The notes below the pieces were generated by a model that had not been told where the DNA came from, ran no database searches, and worked only from the letters and a program-made list of their open reading frames with translations. Made by a program: the position numbers and the translations under genes. Below are positions 6,309-6,334 of a stretch of DNA of 6,334 bases, piece by piece (position 1 is the first letter of the stretch; each line of letters begins with the position of its first letter). Source of the DNA: Dysgonamonadaceae bacterium (GTDB taxonomy: Bacteria; Bacteroidota; Bacteroidia; Bacteroidales; Azobacteroidaceae); contig JAISNS010000247.1 of NCBI GenBank assembly GCA_031276105.1, forward strand, positions 1 through 6,334, read 5' to 3'.

Positions 6309-6334
6309 TCAGTCAAGGACTGAACAGGATATTC

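Overview
The window looks like a piece of a Bacteroidota chromosome, most likely of the order Bacteroidales. Three things point there. The thrS-infC-rpmI-rplT products have the sequence character of that group. Two clear promoters have the Bacteroidota form (a TTTG/TTGC-type -33 box, 19 bases, then TAnnTTTG), and there are no convincing Shine-Dalgarno sequences. A signal-peptide protein with LamG and IPT/TIG domains is of a type common in Bacteroidales. No database was consulted; family names come from recognising the translated sequences.

Layout. Bases 1-513 hold no recognised gene. They contain a long imperfect inverted repeat, a G+C-richer stretch that can fold, and the terminator of the neighbouring operon. 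Bases 514-3806 (minus strand) hold the classic translation cluster in the order thrS, infC, rpmI, rplT. It is transcribed from a promoter just upstream of thrS and ends at a strong intrinsic terminator at 445-478. The thrS promoter lies inside the longest possible thrS reading frame, so the true start is downstream of it and the mRNA leader must be very short.

Bases 3986-5838 (minus strand) are one surface-protein gene broken twice. An in-frame TAA at 5374-5376 separates the signal-peptide N-terminus from the rest. A -1 frame change near 4280-4291 separates the last TIG domain. Mending both lesions on paper gives a protein of about 617 residues: signal peptide, N-terminal region, a TIG domain with a LamG-like domain inserted in it, then a second TIG domain, followed at once by a terminator hairpin (3934-3975). 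Bases 5839-5951 are a divergent intergenic region with a textbook promoter on the plus strand. That promoter serves a helix-turn-helix, transposase-like gene (5952-6308), which itself seems to be shortened by a frame change close to the right edge.

How it fits together. The left two thirds is conserved housekeeping: threonine charging of tRNA, translation initiation and two large-subunit ribosomal proteins. The right third is accessory and decaying: a broken secreted adhesin-like gene beside a probable mobile-element fragment. I did not find a convincing new defence or mobile system. The most informative observations are the double lesion in the surface gene, the TIG/LamG nesting, the promoter-defined thrS start and the unexplained structured sequence at the left edge.
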